DNA from: Samsonia erythrinae
Lineage (GTDB): Bacteria; Pseudomonadota; Gammaproteobacteria; Enterobacterales; Enterobacteriaceae
Assembly (NCBI RefSeq): GCF_004342665.1
Contig: NZ_SMBY01000008.1
Location: 1-64,000, forward strand
Length of the DNA: 64,000 nt
Direction of reading: 5' to 3'
Shown here: piece by piece, positions 28,298 to 37,800 of the stretch
Layout of the letters: the number at the start of each line of letters is the position of its first letter
How positions within the stretch are numbered: position 1 is the first letter of the stretch
Notes under the pieces: model-generated
What the model saw: only the letters and a program-made list of their open reading frames with translations
Told to the model about the DNA's origin: nothing
Database searches by the model: none
Position numbers and translations under genes: made by a program

Positions 28298-28992
28298 GTA
28301 ATATCCTTTAACCGTTTGGTTGAGCTGGCGATCATGGTCAATGCCGCCCGCTCCGCTGCTTCAATATCCTGATGCCGAATGGCATCGTAGAGATCCTGAT
28401 GCTCACGCAATGTCCGTGGCATGTTGTCTTCATCCGGCATATAAGTGCGTTCAAACACCGCGCGCTGCAATGAACTGATCGCCACACTCAGTTGCTGTAG
28501 TACCGGGTTGTGCACCGCGGCCAATACCGCCTCATGGAAGCGAATATCCGCTTCATTAAACGCATCACGCTGTTGATGGTTAGCGATCATGTCGTTGAGC
28601 GCCGCTTCAATCACCGCCAGCTCGCTTGACGTCGCCCGCTCAGCCGCCCAGCGTGCGATGGTGGGCTCCACCAGATTACGCACCTCGCTCATCGCACTAA
28701 TCAGACACGGGTCGTCGTCACTGGCCAAAACCCATTGCAGCACATCGGTATCCAGGTAGTTCCACTGGTTACGCGCGGCCACAAACGCGCCGCGATACCG
28801 CTTCACTTCCACCAGCCTTTTCGCCATCAACGCCCGGAACACTTCACGAATGATGTTACGGGACGTCTGGAACTCTTCGCATAGCTCAGCCTCTGAAGGT
28901 AACGGCGTGCCCGGCGCATATTTGCCGCCAACGATCTGTTGCCCGATATCCAGAATGATACGGTCAGTTTTACTGAGTTCATGCTTACTCAT
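28294..28992 (-). CDS. dgoR: Galactonate operon repressor DgoR (GntR/FadR family)
   Basis: This repressor (232 residues) has an N-terminal winged helix (PLPSEAELCEEFQTSRNIIREVFRAL, about 33-58) and a C-terminal FadR/FCD ligand domain with metal-type residues (D, H, H in NEADIRFHEAV and HNPV). It is very close to E. coli DgoR, which is released by galactonate. Three start codons follow each other (GTG ATG ATG); GAGG spacing favours the last at 28992. It is the first gene of the operon it represses, and tandem palindromes lie about 120 nt upstream. Confidence 0.95.
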   Translation of the reverse strand: MSKHELSKTDRIILDIGQQIVGGKYAPGTPLPSEAELCEEFQTSRNIIREVFRALMAKRLVEVKRYRGAFVAARNQWNYLDTDVLQWVLASDDDPCLISAMSEVRNLVEPTIARWAAERATSSELAVIEAALNDMIANHQQRDAFNEADIRFHEAVLAAVHNPVLQQLSVAISSLQRAVFERTYMPDEDNMPRTLREHQDLYDAIRHQDIEAAERAALTMIASSTKRLKDIT

Positions 28993-29110
28993 CATCACCT
29001 CAACGAGACAAAACGGATTGATATCACAGCACTTACTTTACTCGCCATGCCGCTTCGCGTCGTCGAACTGTTGCACAATAACCGCATCCTTCCTGCTTTC
29101 CTTGCCTCAA

Positions 29111-29142
29111 TTGTAGTACCATTATTATATGTTGTACTACAA
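29111..29142 (-). promoter_or_regulatory. Tandem DgoR-type operators over a TATAAT -10 box
   Basis: Two FadR-type palindromes lie 21 bp apart, centre to centre: TTGTAGTACCA (29111-29121, one mismatch) and TTGTACTACAA (29132-29142, perfect). Between them, on the minus strand, is TATAAT (29124-29129), which fits a -10 box for dgoR. Two helical turns of spacing suits two dimers on one face, blocking the promoter. Confidence 0.75.
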
Positions 29143-29282
29143 TCTGGATCACAAAACAGACAATTAATACAACTTTGCAACATCATGCGTTACCGGATTT
29201 CAACATCCAGTGGAATTGAGCCGCGTGAGACGGGCAGGCGGAGAAAGCTCGCCGGAGCAGCAAGAGGGAAAGAAAAGATAAG

Positions 29283-29339
29283 AAGAAAAAGAATGGCGGT
29301 TCAGGCCATACGCAATGCGCACACAAAAGAACCGCCATT
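29283..29339 (-). terminator. Terminator of the ABC/nucleoside hydrolase operon
   Basis: GAACCGCCATT (29329-29339) and AATGGCGGTTC (29292-29302) form an 11-bp stem, followed on the minus strand by a T-rich tract (TTTTTCTTCTT). Confidence 0.8.
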
Positions 29340-29365
29340 AATGGCAAACTCAGATAAGGGTAAAG

Positions 29366-31207
29366 CTACGCCTGTTCCAGTACGAAATGCCCCTCTCCGA
29401 CCTGCTTATAGCGACGCGCAGGAGGACGGAAATCGGGGGAACGCACCGGGCTACGTAGTTCATCATTGGTGATATTGCGCACCGGGCGGGCCTCAGGATC
29501 GGGCACCGGCACCGCAGCAATCAGACGTCGGGTATAATCATGCTGAGGGTTGTCGAAGATCGCCGAACGCGGTCCAATTTCGACGATCTCCCCCAGATAC
29601 ATCACCGCCACGCGGTGGCTGATGCGTTCAACCACCGCCATATCGTGCGAAATAAACAGGAATGCCAGCCCCAGGCTTTGCTGGAGATCCAGCATCAGGT
29701 TGATCACCTGCGCCTTGACGGACACATCCAGCGCCGACACGGATTCATCGGCAATAATCACTTTCGGCTCCAGAGCCAGCGCACGCGCGATACACACGCG
29801 CTGCCGCTGCCCGCCGGAGAACTGGTGCGGAAAACGCGCCGCCATCTCACTCGATAGCCCCACCTGCTCCAGCAGTGCGCTCACCCGGACATCGACATCC
29901 TGCCGGGTCGCCAGACCGTGCAGCAACATCGGTTCGGCAATCGCTTCGCCCACCCGCATACGCGGATTCAGGCTTTCATACGGATCCTGAAACACCATCT
30001 GAATCTGCCGCCGCAGGTCGGTCAGTTCACGCTTATCCGCCGTCAGGATACTTTTGCCCATCAGTTGAATATCGCCGCCGACGGCCTCATTGAGACGGAT
30101 AATTGACCGGCCAGTAGTGGATTTACCGCAGCCCGACTCCCCAACCAGCGCCAGCGTTTCTCCCGGCCAGAGATCGAACGAGACATTCTCCACCGCATGC
30201 ACCCGCCCGGACAGGCGACGGAAAAAACCTGCCCGAATATCAAATCGCGTGACCAGGTTTTTTACCGCCAGCACCGGCGCATCGCCAGAGATGGTATTCA
30301 CCGCCTCCGGCGCTGGCTGGCGCTCACCCGTGTTGATATCAATCAGCGGGAAACGTTGCGGCCAGGCACTGCCGGACATTGAGCCCAATTTGGGTACGGC
30401 GGACAGCAACATGCGGGTATAGGGCTGTTGTGGATGATGAAAAATCTCCCGCGTGGTCGCATTCTCCACCATTTCGCCTTGATACATCACCAGCGTGCGA
30501 TCGGAGACTTCCGCCACCACGCCCATGTCGTGGGTGATAAACAGTACCGACATCCCTTCTTCTTCCTGAAGGGTTTTTATCAACGTCAGAATTTGTGCCT
30601 GGATCGTGACGTCCAGCGCCGTGGTCGGTTCATCGGCGATTAGCAGTTTGGGGTGGCAGGCCAACGCTATCGCAATCACCACCCGCTGACGCATCCCGCC
30701 GGAGAAGCTTTGCGGATACTCATTCAGCCGTGACTTCGCCGCCGGAATACGCACCTTTTCCAGTAGCCGCACCGCTTCGGCACGCGCTTCCGTTGTGCTC
30801 ATGCCGCGATGACGACGCAGCACTTCCGTAATCTGGTAGCCGATGGGCAGAACCGGGTTCAGGCTGGTCATCGGTTCCTGAAAAATCATGCCGATACGGT
30901 TGCCACGCACGTCCTGCATCGCTTTATTCGACAGCGACAGCAGCTCGGTGTCGCCGAACCGGATCTGACCGTCAATCCGGCTTTGACCGGGCGGCAGCAA
31001 GCGCATGATGGATTTCGCCATCACGCTTTTCCCTGAACCGGATTCTCCCACCACGGCGACCGTCTCTTTCTCGCCAATCGTGAAGGATAAATCCCGCACG
31101 ACGTTCATCCACTCGCCGTTCACCTGAAAAGCCGTGGTCAGATGCGAAACGGACATAATCGGTGCCGTCATGTGTTCGTTGCCCCTTGTTTCCACACGTT
31201 GCTCCAT
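29366..31207 (-). CDS. Fused double ATPase of a Dpp/Gsi-type ABC importer
   Basis: This is a tandem-ATPase protein (613 residues), like GsiA or a DppD-DppF fusion. The first half has Walker A GESGSGKS (about residue 52), signature SFSGGMRQR and Walker [13 protein letters not shown]. The second half has [11 protein letters not shown] (about residue 363), [15 protein letters not shown] and [13 protein letters not shown] chose the ATG at 31207 (MEQRVETRG), 4 nt after the permease stop; an ATG 12 codons later with AAGGGG is also possible. It powers the two permeases encoded just upstream. The substrate is not known; the nearby hydrolases and aldolase suggest a ribosylated or opine-like compound. 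Confidence 0.92.
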   Translation of the reverse strand: MEQRVETRGNEHMTAPIMSVSHLTTAFQVNGEWMNVVRDLSFTIGEKETVAVVGESGSGKSVMAKSIMRLLPPGQSRIDGQIRFGDTELLSLSNKAMQDVRGNRIGMIFQEPMTSLNPVLPIGYQITEVLRRHRGMSTTEARAEAVRLLEKVRIPAAKSRLNEYPQSFSGGMRQRVVIAIALACHPKLLIADEPTTALDVTIQAQILTLIKTLQEEEGMSVLFITHDMGVVAEVSDRTLVMYQGEMVENATTREIFHHPQQPYTRMLLSAVPKLGSMSGSAWPQRFPLIDINTGERQPAPEAVNTISGDAPVLAVKNLVTRFDIRAGFFRRLSGRVHAVENVSFDLWPGETLALVGESGCGKSTTGRSIIRLNEAVGGDIQLMGKSILTADKRELTDLRRQIQMVFQDPYESLNPRMRVGEAIAEPMLLHGLATRQDVDVRVSALLEQVGLSSEMAARFPHQFSGGQRQRVCIARALALEPKVIIADESVSALDVSVKAQVINLMLDLQQSLGLAFLFISHDMAVVERISHRVAVMYLGEIVEIGPRSAIFDNPQHDYTRRLIAAVPVPDPEARPVRNITNDELRSPVRSPDFRPPARRYKQVGEGHFVLEQA

Positions 31208-31211
31208 AGGA

Positions 31212-32120
31212 TTAGTTCCGTGGGTTGAGGATGTCGCGCAGCGCATCCCCGACCAGATTGATCGCCACAATCAGCAACAGCAGCGTCAGCCCCGGAAAGA
31301 AACTGATCCAATAGTCGCCCGACATCAGGTACTCAAACCCGTTGGCGATCAGCAGCCCCAGCGACGGTTCCGTCACCGGCAGGCCGATCCCCAAAAACGA
31401 GAGCGTGGCTTCCAGCATGATGGCGTAAGCGATGCGCATCGTCGCCACCACGATCAGCGGCGCCAGACAGTTCGGTAAAATATGGCGAAACAGGATGCGA
31501 CGGTTGGACAGCGCCATACTGCGCGCGGCGTCCACGTAGCTGCGGCGACGCTCCACCAGCGCTGAACCGCGGATCGTCCGCGCGTAGTAAGCCCACTGAG
31601 TCACGACCAGCGCGAGAATAATTTTATCGACCCCTTGTCCCAGCACCGCCAGCAGAATCAGCGCAATCAGGATGGGGGGAAAACTGAGCTGGATATCGAC
31701 AATGCGCATGATTGTCGCATCCGTTTTCCCGCCGACGTAGGCGCTAATCAGCCCCAGCGAAGCACCGATCAGTAGCGCAAACACCGCGCTGGAGAAGCCC
31801 ACCATCAGGCTGATTCGGGTGCCATACAGAATAGCGCTGAACAGGTCGCGCCCCTGATCGTCCGTCCCCAGCCAATACGTCATGCCCGCCATGCTCTCCG
31901 CCCCTGGCGCGAGCCGACCGTCCATGATGTCGAGCTGCATCAGATCGTAGGGATCCTGCGGCGACAGAAGCGGGGCAAACAGCGCCAGCAGCACGAAAAC
32001 CGCCAGTGTCATCAGGCCGAACCGCGCCAGCCGATCGTGAATCAGCGCCATCACGACGCGCATGACCGGATGGACGGTTTTTGGCACGGCCGCAGGCTGG
32101 TGTATCGTATTCCCTGTCAT
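31212..32120 (-). CDS. ABC importer permease (DppC/GsiD type)
   Basis: This inner-membrane permease (302 residues) has an N-terminal cytoplasmic tail, TM1 about residues 32-52, then the BPD transport domain with five TM segments. The ATPase-contact loop is DAARSMALSNRRILFRHILPN. It overlaps the other permease gene by 4 nt (ATGA) and precedes the ATPase gene by 4 nt. Confidence 0.92.
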   Translation of the reverse strand: MTGNTIHQPAAVPKTVHPVMRVVMALIHDRLARFGLMTLAVFVLLALFAPLLSPQDPYDLMQLDIMDGRLAPGAESMAGMTYWLGTDDQGRDLFSAILYGTRISLMVGFSSAVFALLIGASLGLISAYVGGKTDATIMRIVDIQLSFPPILIALILLAVLGQGVDKIILALVVTQWAYYARTIRGSALVERRRSYVDAARSMALSNRRILFRHILPNCLAPLIVVATMRIAYAIMLEATLSFLGIGLPVTEPSLGLLIANGFEYLMSGDYWISFFPGLTLLLLIVAINLVGDALRDILNPRN

Positions 32121-33094
32121 CCCTTGTCTCCTCCCAGCCGCACGCGCGGATCGACCAGCACATACAGCAAATCGACCAGCAGGTTAATCACGCTGAACAT
32201 CACGACGGTAATCATCAGGTAAGCCAGGATCACCGGACGGTCGAGTACGGCGATCGCATCGATAATCAGCTTGCCCATGCCCGGCCAGGCATAGATGGTT
32301 TCCGTCACGACGGCGAACGCGATCAGCGATCCCAGCTCCAGCCCCAATACGGTAATCAGCGGGATCAGCGTGTTGCGCAGCACATGCACCAGTACGATAC
32401 GGGTTTCCGACAGCCCTTTCGCGCGGGCAAACTGCACATAGTCCTGTTGCAGGCACTCCATCACCCCGGCGCGCATCAGGCGGATCACCAGCGAGATTTT
32501 AAACAGCGCAAGGTTAAAGGCGGGCAAAAGCAGGTGTTCCAGACCATCGCGCGTCAGAAAACTGAAAGGAATACCGAACAATTCCTGCGTATCGCCCCGG
32601 CCAGAAGAAGGCAGCCAGCCGAACTTCACGCTGAACAGCATGATCATCACCAGCCCGATCCAGAATGTCGGCAGGCTAAAGCCCAGAATAGAGAAGGTCA
32701 TGATGGATTTAGATACCGCGCTGTCCGGCTTCAGACCCGCGTAAATCCCCAGCGGAATACCGACAATCAGCGCCATCGCAAACGCCACCATCGCCAACTC
32801 AAGCGTCGCGGGCATGCGCTGAAAAATCAGCGTCAGCGCAGGTTGGTTAAAGATAAAGGAGTTGCCCATGTCGCCCTGCAAGGCGTTCCAGACAAACCGC
32901 CCGTACTGCTCCCAGACCGGCTTGTCCAGACCAAAGGACTGAATCACCGCCAGCCGCTCCGCTGGCGTCGCCGTCGCGCCCAACAACATATCGACCGGAT
33001 TACCGACCAGATAGACCCCCACAAACACCAGCACTGACATCACCGCCAGCGTTAACAGCGTTTGTCCGATTCGGCTGAGCAGGTAGGCGACCAT
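32117..33094 (-). CDS. ABC importer permease (DppB/GsiC type)
   Basis: This inner-membrane permease (325 residues) has TM1 at about residues 9-30, a periplasmic region, then five TM segments. The EAA-type loop is FARAKGLSETRIVLVHVLRN. Its ATG overlaps the nucleoside hydrolase stop as TAATG at 33094, so transporter and hydrolase are translated in a coupled way. Confidence 0.92.
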   Translation of the reverse strand: MVAYLLSRIGQTLLTLAVMSVLVFVGVYLVGNPVDMLLGATATPAERLAVIQSFGLDKPVWEQYGRFVWNALQGDMGNSFIFNQPALTLIFQRMPATLELAMVAFAMALIVGIPLGIYAGLKPDSAVSKSIMTFSILGFSLPTFWIGLVMIMLFSVKFGWLPSSGRGDTQELFGIPFSFLTRDGLEHLLLPAFNLALFKISLVIRLMRAGVMECLQQDYVQFARAKGLSETRIVLVHVLRNTLIPLITVLGLELGSLIAFAVVTETIYAWPGMGKLIIDAIAVLDRPVILAYLMITVVMFSVINLLVDLLYVLVDPRVRLGGDKG

Positions 33095-34065
33095 TAGCGC
33101 CCCCCGGAACCATTTCTGGCTTCCATATCATAGCGGCGCAGGCGTTCGGCAAGCAGGGCGAGAAACCCTTGTTCGTCGATGTCCCGCATGACCAGCGCAT
33201 TGTCCGGTTCATTCAGTTTGTGATAGAAATCGGCAAAGGTGTAACCCGCCGTCTGACCGGTGACTTGCACACCGACACGGGCAGACGCTGAATGAAACAG
33301 TTCGGGTTTTAACAGCCACGCAATCACGGTGGCATCATGAATCGGGCCACCGTCACGGCCAAAGCGTTTGACTTCATTACGATCGAACGTGCGCAGCAAC
33401 GCCGCCATCGCCTTGCCCGGCGCGCCGCCATGACGTTCGATATCGTCAACCTGTTCCTTCTGAATAAGCGCCTGAAAGGTCATATCCAGCGGCATAATCA
33501 CCACGGGAACGCCGGAAGAAAAAACAATTTCCGCCGCGTGCGGATCGGCATAGACGTTAAAGTCGGCCCACGGCACGCGGTTCCCCAAGGCGGTAAAGGC
33601 GCAGCTCATGGAAACAATCTGTTTAATGCCGCGTGCGACATCGGGGTGGAAACGCAACGCCAGCGCCAGATTGGTCATTGGCCCCAGCGCGCAAATCGTA
33701 ATGGGATGATCCTCCGCCGCCGCCTGTCGCGTCATCCGCACCAGAAAATCGACGGCGTGTTCCTGTTCAGGCAGCAACGCGCTATCCGGCACCCAGTCCG
33801 GGGAAAACGCGCCGATATGGGCATATTTACCGAAAACTTGATCGCGGATCAGCGGACGCGCAGCGCCGGCAAAAATCGGCACATCGTCTCTTCCGGTCAG
33901 GCCGACGATTTTGCAGGCGTTCGCCAACGTCGCCTCAAGCGGAACATTGCCCGCCACGGCAGTGATGCCGAGTATGTCCAGTTCGGGTGAAGCCAATGCC
34001 AGCCAGAGGGCTATCGCATCGTCGACGCCGGGATCGGTATCAATAATAATCCGCTCTTGAACCAT
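33094..34065 (-). CDS. Nucleoside hydrolase family protein (IunH-type), copy 1
   Basis: This 323-residue protein belongs to the inosine-uridine nucleoside hydrolase fold. Its N-terminal DTDPGVDDA (D9, D11, D15, D16) is the calcium/ribose site of the family, and GGPIHDATVIAWLL carries the catalytic-side His-Asp. The family cleaves N-glycosidic bonds of ribonucleosides in the cytoplasm. I chose ATG 34065 (MVQER), 1 nt after the stop of copy 2 and behind GGGGAGGGG. Sequence differs clearly from copy 2, so the two probably act on different nucleosides or as a heteromer. The true substrate is unknown. Confidence 0.88.
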   Translation of the reverse strand: MVQERIIIDTDPGVDDAIALWLALASPELDILGITAVAGNVPLEATLANACKIVGLTGRDDVPIFAGAARPLIRDQVFGKYAHIGAFSPDWVPDSALLPEQEHAVDFLVRMTRQAAAEDHPITICALGPMTNLALALRFHPDVARGIKQIVSMSCAFTALGNRVPWADFNVYADPHAAEIVFSSGVPVVIMPLDMTFQALIQKEQVDDIERHGGAPGKAMAALLRTFDRNEVKRFGRDGGPIHDATVIAWLLKPELFHSASARVGVQVTGQTAGYTFADFYHKLNEPDNALVMRDIDEQGFLALLAERLRRYDMEARNGSGGR

Positions 34066-34066
34066 G

Positions 34067-35020
34067 TCAGCTCCCCTCCCCATAACGACTCAGTAGATCG
34101 ACAAACAGCTCGACGACCCATTCGGCATCAACCCCGGTCACAACATCGACATTCGGCTGACGTTCGGTTTTGCCGTACCAGTCGGCAACGGTTTGCCCCA
34201 TACACAGCTCGCTTTCCTGCTCGATGTAAACGCTGGCTTTTTCCGTCGTGAAATACTGCGGCGCCAGCACCCAGGCAATCACCAGCGGATCGTGCAACGG
34301 GCCGCCGCGTGAGCCATAACGACGAATATCGTTACGATCCCAGAACGCCATCATTTCCCCCAGCGGCGCGGCAATGCGCCCGGAGACCGCAATAAAGCGC
34401 GCCACTAACTCTGGGGTTAAAATCACCTGATGCGTCACGTCCAGCGGCAACGCGACGATCGCAATCGACGAATCAAACACCACCTTCGCCGCTTGCGGAT
34501 CGGCGAGCATATTGAATTCAGACGTCAGGCTACGGTTGCCCGCTTCGCGGTATGCGCCGCCCATCATCACAATTCGCGCAATGCCGTCAGCAATGTCAGG
34601 AACCATACGCAATGCCATCGCCACATTGGTTAACGGCCCGAGCGTACAGATCGTCATCGGCTGTCCGTCAGCCGCCGCTTGCCGGCACTGCTCGATAATA
34701 AAATTCACGGCATGCCGGGATTCAGGCTGCTTTTGCGGCGCAGGCAACACCGTCTTGCCCAGCCCGCTTTCGCCGTGGAACTGACCGTGGATCGGCGTGC
34801 GCAACAGAGGACGATGACAGCCGGCAAAAACGGGGATATCCGTCCGCTGGCCCAGCTCAACAATTTGCAGAGCATTTCGCACCGTTTTTTCCAACGGCTG
34901 GTTGCCGCACACCGCGCAAATACCACGAATATCCAACCCAGGCGCGACAAAGGCGCTTAATAACGCAATTGCATCATCTATCCCCGGATCACAATCAATA
35001 ATAATCGGTAACACATTCAT
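34067..35020 (-). CDS. Nucleoside hydrolase family protein (IunH-type), copy 2
   Basis: This second nucleoside hydrolase (317 residues) has N-terminal DCDPGIDDA (D9, D11, D15, D16), closer in style to RihA/RihB, and GGPLHDPLVIAWVL near the C-terminus. A conserved MGGAYREAGN stretch (about 154) and DPQAAKVVF follow the family pattern. It lies between the aldolase gene and copy 1 in one operon. Two adjacent but diverged hydrolases in a transporter operon are unusual. Confidence 0.88.
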   Translation of the reverse strand: MNVLPIIIDCDPGIDDAIALLSAFVAPGLDIRGICAVCGNQPLEKTVRNALQIVELGQRTDIPVFAGCHRPLLRTPIHGQFHGESGLGKTVLPAPQKQPESRHAVNFIIEQCRQAAADGQPMTICTLGPLTNVAMALRMVPDIADGIARIVMMGGAYREAGNRSLTSEFNMLADPQAAKVVFDSSIAIVALPLDVTHQVILTPELVARFIAVSGRIAAPLGEMMAFWDRNDIRRYGSRGGPLHDPLVIAWVLAPQYFTTEKASVYIEQESELCMGQTVADWYGKTERQPNVDVVTGVDAEWVVELFVDLLSRYGEGS

Positions 35021-35119
35021 CTTACGATGATTCCTTTTCTCTTTTTAATCCGTACGACCAGATTTCAGGGCGCAATATACCCGCGCCTTACAGCGTGTAA
35101 CAGGATAAATCAGCTTACA

Positions 35120-36004
35120 TCAGAGGGACTCGACAGATGCCAGAGCGTCGGCAATCTCTTTACGCGCATTTTCACCCAGCGGCTGCTGAGGCGGCAACGG
35201 ATCGCCAACCGCAAACCCCTGCAATTGCAGCGCCGCTTTGATGCAACCGGCAATAGAATAACGAGCGAAGATTTCATTAATGCGCCACAGCGGACGCTGA
35301 ATTTCCATCGCTCGATTCCAGTCGCCCGTTCGGGCGGCTTCATACAAAGCAATGCTCTGTTTGGGAACGATACACGCCGGGCCCGCCATCCAACCCACGC
35401 CGCCAATGAGCATCACACAGGCGGGAATATGGGCAGAGGCGGAGAAGACATCCATTCGACCACGGGTACGTTCGATGATGGAAAGCAAGCGCCCGGTGTT
35501 GGTTGAGGCGTCTTTGATATAGCGAATATTTTCAACATGACTCAGACGTTCAATGACGGGCAAACTCAAATCAGAACGCTGAAACTGAGGGTTGGTGTAA
35601 AGCACCACAGGTTTACCCTGCGCCGCCTCGGCAATCGCACGAAAATAGTGCTCGACGCCTTCATCGTTCAGCGGGAAGTAGGCTTCCAGCACGGCGAGAA
35701 TGCCATCCGCACCCAGTTCGATATAACGTCGCGTTTGCTCGACGGCATCCTGAATCGTCGTCGACGCGACGCCGGCGATCACCGGCACACGACCGGCGGT
35801 CGTCTCAATGACCGTTTTGACCACATCCAGACGTTGTGAAGCAGAGAGGTAGGCGAATTCACCGGTGCTACCCAGCGGCACTACGCCATGTACCCCGCAT
35901 TGAATCAGGTGTTCGGTGAGCTGTGCCAGAACAGGCTTATCTACCTGACCATCGGGTCTGACGGGGGACACCAGATAGGGAAAAACACCGCTAAACGTCT
36001 TCAC
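35120..36004 (-). CDS. DapA/NanA-family class I aldolase or lyase
   Basis: This 294-residue enzyme belongs to the dihydrodipicolinate synthase/N-acetylneuraminate lyase superfamily. Key residues are present: GSTGE loop (45-49), Tyr136 in VLYTNP, and Schiff-base Lys164 in YIKDAS. These enzymes form or split alpha-keto acids with pyruvate. True DapA is encoded elsewhere in enterobacteria, and operon context points to catabolism, such as cleaving a keto-acid part of the imported compound. Substrate unknown. Confidence 0.85.
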   Translation of the reverse strand: MKTFSGVFPYLVSPVRPDGQVDKPVLAQLTEHLIQCGVHGVVPLGSTGEFAYLSASQRLDVVKTVIETTAGRVPVIAGVASTTIQDAVEQTRRYIELGADGILAVLEAYFPLNDEGVEHYFRAIAEAAQGKPVVLYTNPQFQRSDLSLPVIERLSHVENIRYIKDASTNTGRLLSIIERTRGRMDVFSASAHIPACVMLIGGVGWMAGPACIVPKQSIALYEAARTGDWNRAMEIQRPLWRINEIFARYSIAGCIKAALQLQGFAVGDPLPPQQPLGENARKEIADALASVESL

Positions 36005-36028
36005 ACGGCTCTCCTTGTTATCGGTAAT

Positions 36029-36048
36029 AGGGGTGAAGCGTCACCCCT
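36029..36048 (-). repeat. Hairpin between the binding-protein and aldolase genes
   Basis: AGGGGTGA and TCACCCCT pair across AGCG. It follows the binding-protein stop by about 24 nt on the transcript, a common place for a hairpin that raises binding-protein mRNA above the rest of the operon. Confidence 0.6.
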
Positions 36049-36071
36049 TTGGGTTCATAACGGGAAGGTAA

Positions 36072-37622
36072 CTATTGCGCGGAACGGACAAAGTAAGGCA
36101 GCGTGTAGGCATCCGAACGGCCTACATATGTATATTGCTTTTTCATCGCCCAGGTGTTGGACAGGAACATCACCGGAATGACCCCCAGCTCATCCATGCC
36201 GATATTCATCGCTTCGGCCAGCAGCGCCTCACGTTTCGCTTCATCCAACGTAGAACGCGCTTCATTCAGCTTTTTATCGAAGGCAGGATTGGAATAGCGG
36301 CCACGGTTCCCCTGTCCTGCATGGGGGCCAAAGGTTTCCAACAATGGCCCCAATACGCCAGAGGCTTCCCCGGTTTCAATCGCCGCGCCGCCCATAATCA
36401 AACTGAACTCCTGACGGGAAGCGCGTGAAAAATACACACTGCCGGGCATCGTAACCACTTCGGTTTTAATGCCGACACGTGTAAACATTTGGCCAATGGC
36501 CTGAGCAATTTTAGAATCATTAGGATAACGGTCATTCGACGCGTGGAAGGTCAGCGTGAAGCCGTTGGGGTAACCCGCCGCCGCCAGTTCCTGTTTGGCT
36601 TTCTCCGGGCTATAAACCGGCGCAGGAATGGAGGCGGAATACCCGAAATACCCCTTCGGCACAAGCTGAGAGGCAACAACAGCCTGCCCCTCCATCACAC
36701 GGTCGACGATGGCCTGGCGATTAATCGCTAAAGACATCGCCTGACGTACGGCTTTTTTAAGTAATGGATTTTTACCATCAGGACCTTTGGCGAACGGTGA
36801 TCCGTCTCTTTGTTGGTCCATGTGCAGATAAATAACACGATTCCCTGGTGTTGAAATCGTTTTTAACTGCTGATTTTTCTCAATATTACGGCTGTCGGCT
36901 GTTGGAACGTTTTCAATCATGTCCACATCACCGGATAACATTGCTGCTACACGCGCACTGCTATTTTTAAATACGCGGACCGTCACGTTGTCCCATTCGG
37001 CTTTTCCTCCCCAGTAATCATCGTTACGAGCAAGGACTACCCGATCGTCCGGCACCCAGGAAACAAATTTGAATGGCCCTGTACCAATCACCTCTTTTCC
37101 TGAATTCAACGTTTCCGTTGGGACGTTCTCAAGTCGAGCGGGCAAAATGGAAACCCGACTTAAATTATTCAGCAGCAGCGGCGAAGCCTCTTTTGTCTTA
37201 ATCCGCACCGTGAGTGGATTAACTTCTGTTACTTCAGCAATATCGCTGACGTATGGTGCGTAAGAACTCGGGCTGTTTTTCGATGCCAGCGCAATACGTT
37301 TAATGCTGGCAATCACATCTTTCGCCGTAAAATCACTGCCGTCGTGAAATTTAACGTCAGGACGTAAAGCAAATTCCCACGTCTTGTCGTCAATCACTTT
37401 CCAATCGGTTGCCAGGGCAGGTTTAATCTGCTGTTTTTCATCCTGTACAACCAAACCGTCAAAAATATTTCGCGCCATGGCGCTATTCGCTCCCCCCACA
37501 TAAAATTGCGGATCCATCGATGTGGTGGAGGAAGCCAGACCGATATTCAGATCTGCGCTATAAACCCAAGGTGAAGATGAAAATAAAACGGTAAATAATA
37601 ACGCCAGCGTTGATTTCTTCAT
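36072..37622 (-). CDS. Periplasmic solute-binding protein (SBP_bac_5/DppA-like)
   Basis: This family 5 extracellular solute-binding protein (516 residues) has a signal peptide (about 1-23, ending YSA before DLNIGLASS), then DPQFYVGGANSAMARNIFDGLV, and LKPDVKFHDGSDFTAKDV-like motif of the family. No lipobox is present, so it should be free in the periplasm. It is the first gene of the operon and lies divergent from the LysR gene. Family members bind peptides, opines, glutathione, nickel or haem; which applies here cannot be read from the sequence. Confidence 0.9.
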   Translation of the reverse strand: MKKSTLALLFTVLFSSSPWVYSADLNIGLASSTTSMDPQFYVGGANSAMARNIFDGLVVQDEKQQIKPALATDWKVIDDKTWEFALRPDVKFHDGSDFTAKDVIASIKRIALASKNSPSSYAPYVSDIAEVTEVNPLTVRIKTKEASPLLLNNLSRVSILPARLENVPTETLNSGKEVIGTGPFKFVSWVPDDRVVLARNDDYWGGKAEWDNVTVRVFKNSSARVAAMLSGDVDMIENVPTADSRNIEKNQQLKTISTPGNRVIYLHMDQQRDGSPFAKGPDGKNPLLKKAVRQAMSLAINRQAIVDRVMEGQAVVASQLVPKGYFGYSASIPAPVYSPEKAKQELAAAGYPNGFTLTFHASNDRYPNDSKIAQAIGQMFTRVGIKTEVVTMPGSVYFSRASRQEFSLIMGGAAIETGEASGVLGPLLETFGPHAGQGNRGRYSNPAFDKKLNEARSTLDEAKREALLAEAMNIGMDELGVIPVMFLSNTWAMKKQYTYVGRSDAYTLPYFVRSAQ

Positions 37623-37717
37623 TCACTAACCCTCTATTCCATGATTGAGTACTAATGAAGTGTATTAAATATTATGAATTTGAGTCTATGCGCCCGGTAG
37701 GATAATTAAAAATCGTA

Positions 37718-37741
37718 TTTTGTGTTAAATTGATAACAAAA
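37718..37741. promoter_or_regulatory. Candidate LysR-type operator in the divergent promoter
   Basis: TTTTGT and ACAAAA flank a 12-nt AT-rich centre between the binding-protein and LysR genes. It fits the loose T-N11-A dyad of LysR regulators by position and symmetry. Confidence 0.4.
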
Positions 37742-37800
37742 CATTATGTGTCTCGTTTTGTCGTCAGCCAAAAGGAAGAGGCCAAACGTGAGGATTAAAA

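Larger units (their letters stand above)
28993..29365. other. Gap between dgoR and the unknown ABC operon
   Basis: No gene is visible. It contains the dgo promoter/operator (29111-29142) and the terminator of the ABC operon (29283-29339). The rest shows nothing recognisable. Confidence 0.6.

Noticed and set aside
32081-33037. 318-codon open frame on the plus strand opposite a permease gene
   Set aside because: Composition (His/Gln/Arg-rich) is typical of an antisense shadow; the permease on the minus strand is clear.
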